This document shows positions 3,880 to 5,760 of a stretch of 5,760 nucleotides of DNA, one piece after another. Both the position numbers and the translations under genes were made by a program. The first letter of the stretch is position 1. Every line of letters begins with the position of its first letter. The stretch covers positions 1 to 5,760 of the forward strand of contig JAEZGQ010000173.1 in the NCBI GenBank assembly GCA_023416895.1, in the 5' to 3' direction. The stretch comes from Bacillota bacterium (GTDB lineage Bacteria; Bacillota; Clostridia; Christensenellales; CAG-138). The notes under the pieces were generated by a model. The model was given only the letters and a program-made list of their open reading frames with translations, was not told the origin of the DNA and made no database searches.

Positions 3880-5064
3880 ATGCACCTTTTTTTATACGGC
3901 ACAAGCGGTGTGGGAAAAAGCACCGCCATCAAAAGGGCAATGGATGCGCTTTCCATAACACCCGCGGGCTTCTCTACCAAAAAGCTTTCCGCGAGTGAGG
4001 GGGAGCGCGTTGTTCTATACCCCGCAGGAAACCCCGAAAGTGCCGCAACGGTTGCGGCATTGAAAAGGGGCGGTATGGAAAGATATCCTGCTGCGTTTGA
4101 TGAAGCGGGTGTTGCCGCGCTAAAAAACGTGCGCGTGGGGGAAACGGTGCTGATGGATGAGCTCGGCTTTTTGGAAAACGATGCGTTTGCCTTTCAGCGC
4201 GCGGTGCTCGACACGCTTGCGTTTCCCTGCCGCGTGGTGGGGGTGATCAAGCAAAAAAGCACGCCGTTTTTGGTTGCGGTACGCGAGGCGGGGCAGGTAA
4301 AGCTCCTTTCTGTAACCCCACAAAACCGAGCCGAAGCGCAAGCCGCTGTGGAGGCGTTTTTAAAAGTACCATCGCTTGCGGAGGCGTTTCTTGTGGGAAA
4401 AGGCGTGACCGCCATTGTGGGCGGCGGAGGAAAAACTACGCTCATGCTGGGGCTTGCGCGTGAGCTTTCCAAAAAAGGAAGCGTAGTTGTTTGCACCACC
4501 ACGCACATCCGTGCACCGCAAAATATGCCGCTTTTTTTCGGCGCCAGCGAAGAAGCCGCCATACGTGCGCTTAAAGAACACCGCGTCGTTTGCCTGGCGG
4601 AACGGGAAACGGAAACCGGCAAGCTTATAAGGCCGCAGCTTTCCATGGAAACCCTTGCTTCGCTTGCGGATTATGTTTTGGTGGAGGCGGACGGATCAAG
4701 AGGCTTGCCGTTGAAAGCACATGCTGCGCACGAGCCGCAGATTCCACATTGCGCAAAGCGGGTTATTTATGTGGTGGGTGCGGACGGCATTGGAAAGCCG
4801 GTGTCCAAAGCCGCACACCGTCCGGAGATGTATGCGCGCCTCATCAAAAAACCACAGGAAGCGATTGTAACACCCGAGGACGCGGCGCTTGCGGCGGGCA
4901 CAATCAAAAACGCGATAGCGGTCATCAACAAGGTAGAAACGGCACAAGAGCTCGCTTACGCGCGGGCGTTTGCTAAGGCATACGAAGGGAGGGCAGCGGT
5001 GTGCTCGCTCAAAAGCGAACAGCCGCTCATTGAACTATGGGAAAACAAAAGCCCCTTGTGGTGA
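3880..5064 (+). CDS. yqeC: Fusion of a THEP1-like P-loop NTPase with selenium hydroxylase accessory protein YqeC
   Basis: The 394-residue cytoplasmic protein has two nucleotide-binding domains. Residues 1-162 resemble THEP1-type nucleoside triphosphatases: Walker A GTSGVGKST (7-15), FSTKKL (31-36), Walker B VLMDELGFLE (90-99) and GVIKQKSTPFLVAV (121-134). Residues about 165-394 are a complete YqeC domain: P-loop IVGGGGKTTLM (179-189), CTTTHIRAP (205-213), VLVEADGSRGLPLKAHAAHEP (266-286), VVGADGIGKP (298-307), HRPEM (313-317) and the closing TPEDAA (331-336). YqeC is an accessory factor for selenium-dependent molybdenum hydroxylases; its reaction is not established. The ATG at 3880 has GGAG (3870-3873) 6 bases upstream; an in-frame TTG at 3868 overlaps that site and is rejected. 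yqeB follows with a 28-base overlap. No frameshift joins the halves; one continuous frame covers both. Confidence 0.88.
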   Translation: MHLFLYGTSGVGKSTAIKRAMDALSITPAGFSTKKLSASEGERVVLYPAGNPESAATVAALKRGGMERYPAAFDEAGVAALKNVRVGETVLMDELGFLENDAFAFQRAVLDTLAFPCRVVGVIKQKSTPFLVAVREAGQVKLLSVTPQNRAEAQAAVEAFLKVPSLAEAFLVGKGVTAIVGGGGKTTLMLGLARELSKKGSVVVCTTTHIRAPQNMPLFFGASEEAAIRALKEHRVVCLAERETETGKLIRPQLSMETLASLADYVLVEADGSRGLPLKAHAAHEPQIPHCAKRVIYVVGADGIGKPVSKAAHRPEMYARLIKKPQEAIVTPEDAALAAGTIKNAIAVINKVETAQELAYARAFAKAYEGRAAVCSLKSEQPLIELWENKSPLW

Positions 5065-5760
5065 TGAAGGGCGCGGGGGACCTTGCTACAGGCGTTGCGC
5101 TGAGGCTCCACCGCGCTGGCTATGGCGTTGTGATGACGGAGATTGCTGAACCTACGGCCATCCGCCGCACCGTGAGTATTTCCCGGGCAATAAAAGAAGG
5201 CACGGCTATGGTGGAGGATGTTTTGGGCGTTCGCGCGGAGGATGAAAAGGATGCCTTGCGTATCATTTCCGAGGGGAACATTGCCGTTTTGGTGGATGAA
5301 AAAGCGGCGTGCATCAAAGCGCTTTCTCCCGTGGCGGTTGTGGATGCCATTCTCGCAAAGAAAAACCTCGGCACAAGCATTGACGACGCACCAATCGTGG
5401 TGGCGCTTGGGCCTGGCTTTACGGCGGGGGTGGATTGCCATGCGGCGGTGGAAACCATGCGCGGGCATGACCTCGGACGCGTATACTACGAAGGAAGCCC
5501 GCATCCTGATACGAAGGAGCCGGGCAGCATCGACGGGTTTACGTTTGAGCGCGTGGTACACGCGCAGCGCACGGGAACGTTTCATGCTGTGAGGGAGATC
5601 GGCAGCACCGTTACGGCTGGTGAAACGATCGCCCTTGTGGACAACATGCCCGTTCATGCAAAAATCGCAGGAATTCTTCGCGGAATCCTGCCCGACGGCA
5701 TCCGTGTTTTTCAAGGCATGAAGTGCGCGGACGTGGACCCGCGCTGCGAGCTTCGGCATT
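5037..5760 (+). CDS. yqeB: Selenium-dependent molybdenum hydroxylase accessory protein YqeB (3' end outside window)
   Basis: The 241 visible residues are most of a protein usually about 260-270 long; the frame is open at the window edge. The N-terminus has a Rossmann-like nucleotide-binding turn, VVMKGAGDLATGVALRL (8-24), then TEIAEPTAIRRTVSIS (34-49). The central domain carries DAPIVVALGPGFTAGVDCHAAVET (117-140) and EGSPHPDTKEPG (152-163). The C-terminal part has a lipoyl-like segment, GETIALVDNMPVHAKIAGILRG (195-216), and MKCADVDPR (228-236). These are the conserved blocks of YqeB (EF2563 type), found with YqeC and orphan SelD in genomes with selenium-dependent molybdenum hydroxylases. The start at 5037 keeps the first beta strand; ATG 5064, overlapping the upstream TGA, would remove it. 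Neither has a clear ribosome binding site, so translational coupling to yqeC is likely. Confidence 0.9.
   Translation, partial: MGKQKPLVVMKGAGDLATGVALRLHRAGYGVVMTEIAEPTAIRRTVSISRAIKEGTAMVEDVLGVRAEDEKDALRIISEGNIAVLVDEKAACIKALSPVAVVDAILAKKNLGTSIDDAPIVVALGPGFTAGVDCHAAVETMRGHDLGRVYYEGSPHPDTKEPGSIDGFTFERVVHAQRTGTFHAVREIGSTVTAGETIALVDNMPVHAKIAGILRGILPDGIRVFQGMKCADVDPRCELRH

Noticed and set aside
3761..3958. 65-codon plus-strand frame across the yqeC leader
   Set aside because: It overlaps the -10 hexamer and the leader hairpins, has no ribosome binding site, and runs out of frame into the well-supported thep1-yqeC gene.
3828..4000. Possible leader peptide starting at TTG 3828 (MKIQLLYTGESRTFG...)
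   Set aside because: The only GGAG upstream (3804-3807) is too far away, and the frame runs deep into the next gene rather than stopping before it. No coupling logic is visible.
5577..5592. GTTTCATGCTGTGA-like partial parS inside yqeB
   Set aside because: The right arm lacks GAAACA, so only half of the site matches. This is expected by chance in coding sequence.
4956..5759. Long minus-strand open frame of 267 codons opposite yqeB
   Set aside because: It is a mirror of the strongly supported yqeB and yqeC coding frames, is rich in His/Arg/Ala as expected for antisense of GC-rich codons, and lacks a recognisable domain.

Overview
The window looks like a chromosomal segment of a moderately GC-rich Bacillota (Firmicutes), most likely an anaerobic Clostridia-type organism. 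The taxonomic reading is inference. It rests on Soj/Spo0J-type ParA and ParB with three parS-like sites, Gram-positive-style ribosome binding sites (GGAGG), a short lipoprotein of DUF3221 type, a DUF6483-type small protein, and genes of the selenium-dependent molybdenum hydroxylase (SDMH) maturation system.

Layout. Positions 60-422 encode a small helical protein resembling DUF6483. A 650-base gap without a convincing gene follows (423-1071). It carries three identical 16-bp parS-like sites (471-486, 702-717, 744-759), the first at the exact apex of a terminator-like inverted repeat. It also holds a perfect 11-bp-arm hairpin at 587-610, four tandem inverted repeats at 822-954 that may be an unrecognised structured RNA, and a sigma-A-type promoter just upstream of parA. 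parA (1072-1848, TTG start) and parB (1905-2771) form the chromosome segregation operon, closed by a rho-independent terminator. A small lipoprotein gene (2919-3236) follows and ends in a terminator that also serves the convergent gene from the other strand.

The right half is a molybdenum/selenium module. A stand-alone ModE-type winged-helix regulator (3319-3669, minus strand) is transcribed away from a plus-strand operon. The first gene of that operon (3880-5064) fuses a THEP1-like P-loop NTPase to a full YqeC domain. It overlaps yqeB by 28 bases (5037 onward), which runs off the window with about 20-25 residues missing. YqeB and YqeC are known from comparative genomics as accessory proteins for molybdenum hydroxylases with a labile selenium cofactor. 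The ModE-like protein is a natural candidate for regulating them. Both divergent transcripts have good extended -10 promoters, and both leaders hold overlapping, mutually exclusive hairpins.

The points most worth following are the THEP1-YqeC fusion, the two leaders flanking the ModE/yqeC promoter region, the parS inside a terminator-like hairpin, and the unassigned tandem hairpins upstream of parA.
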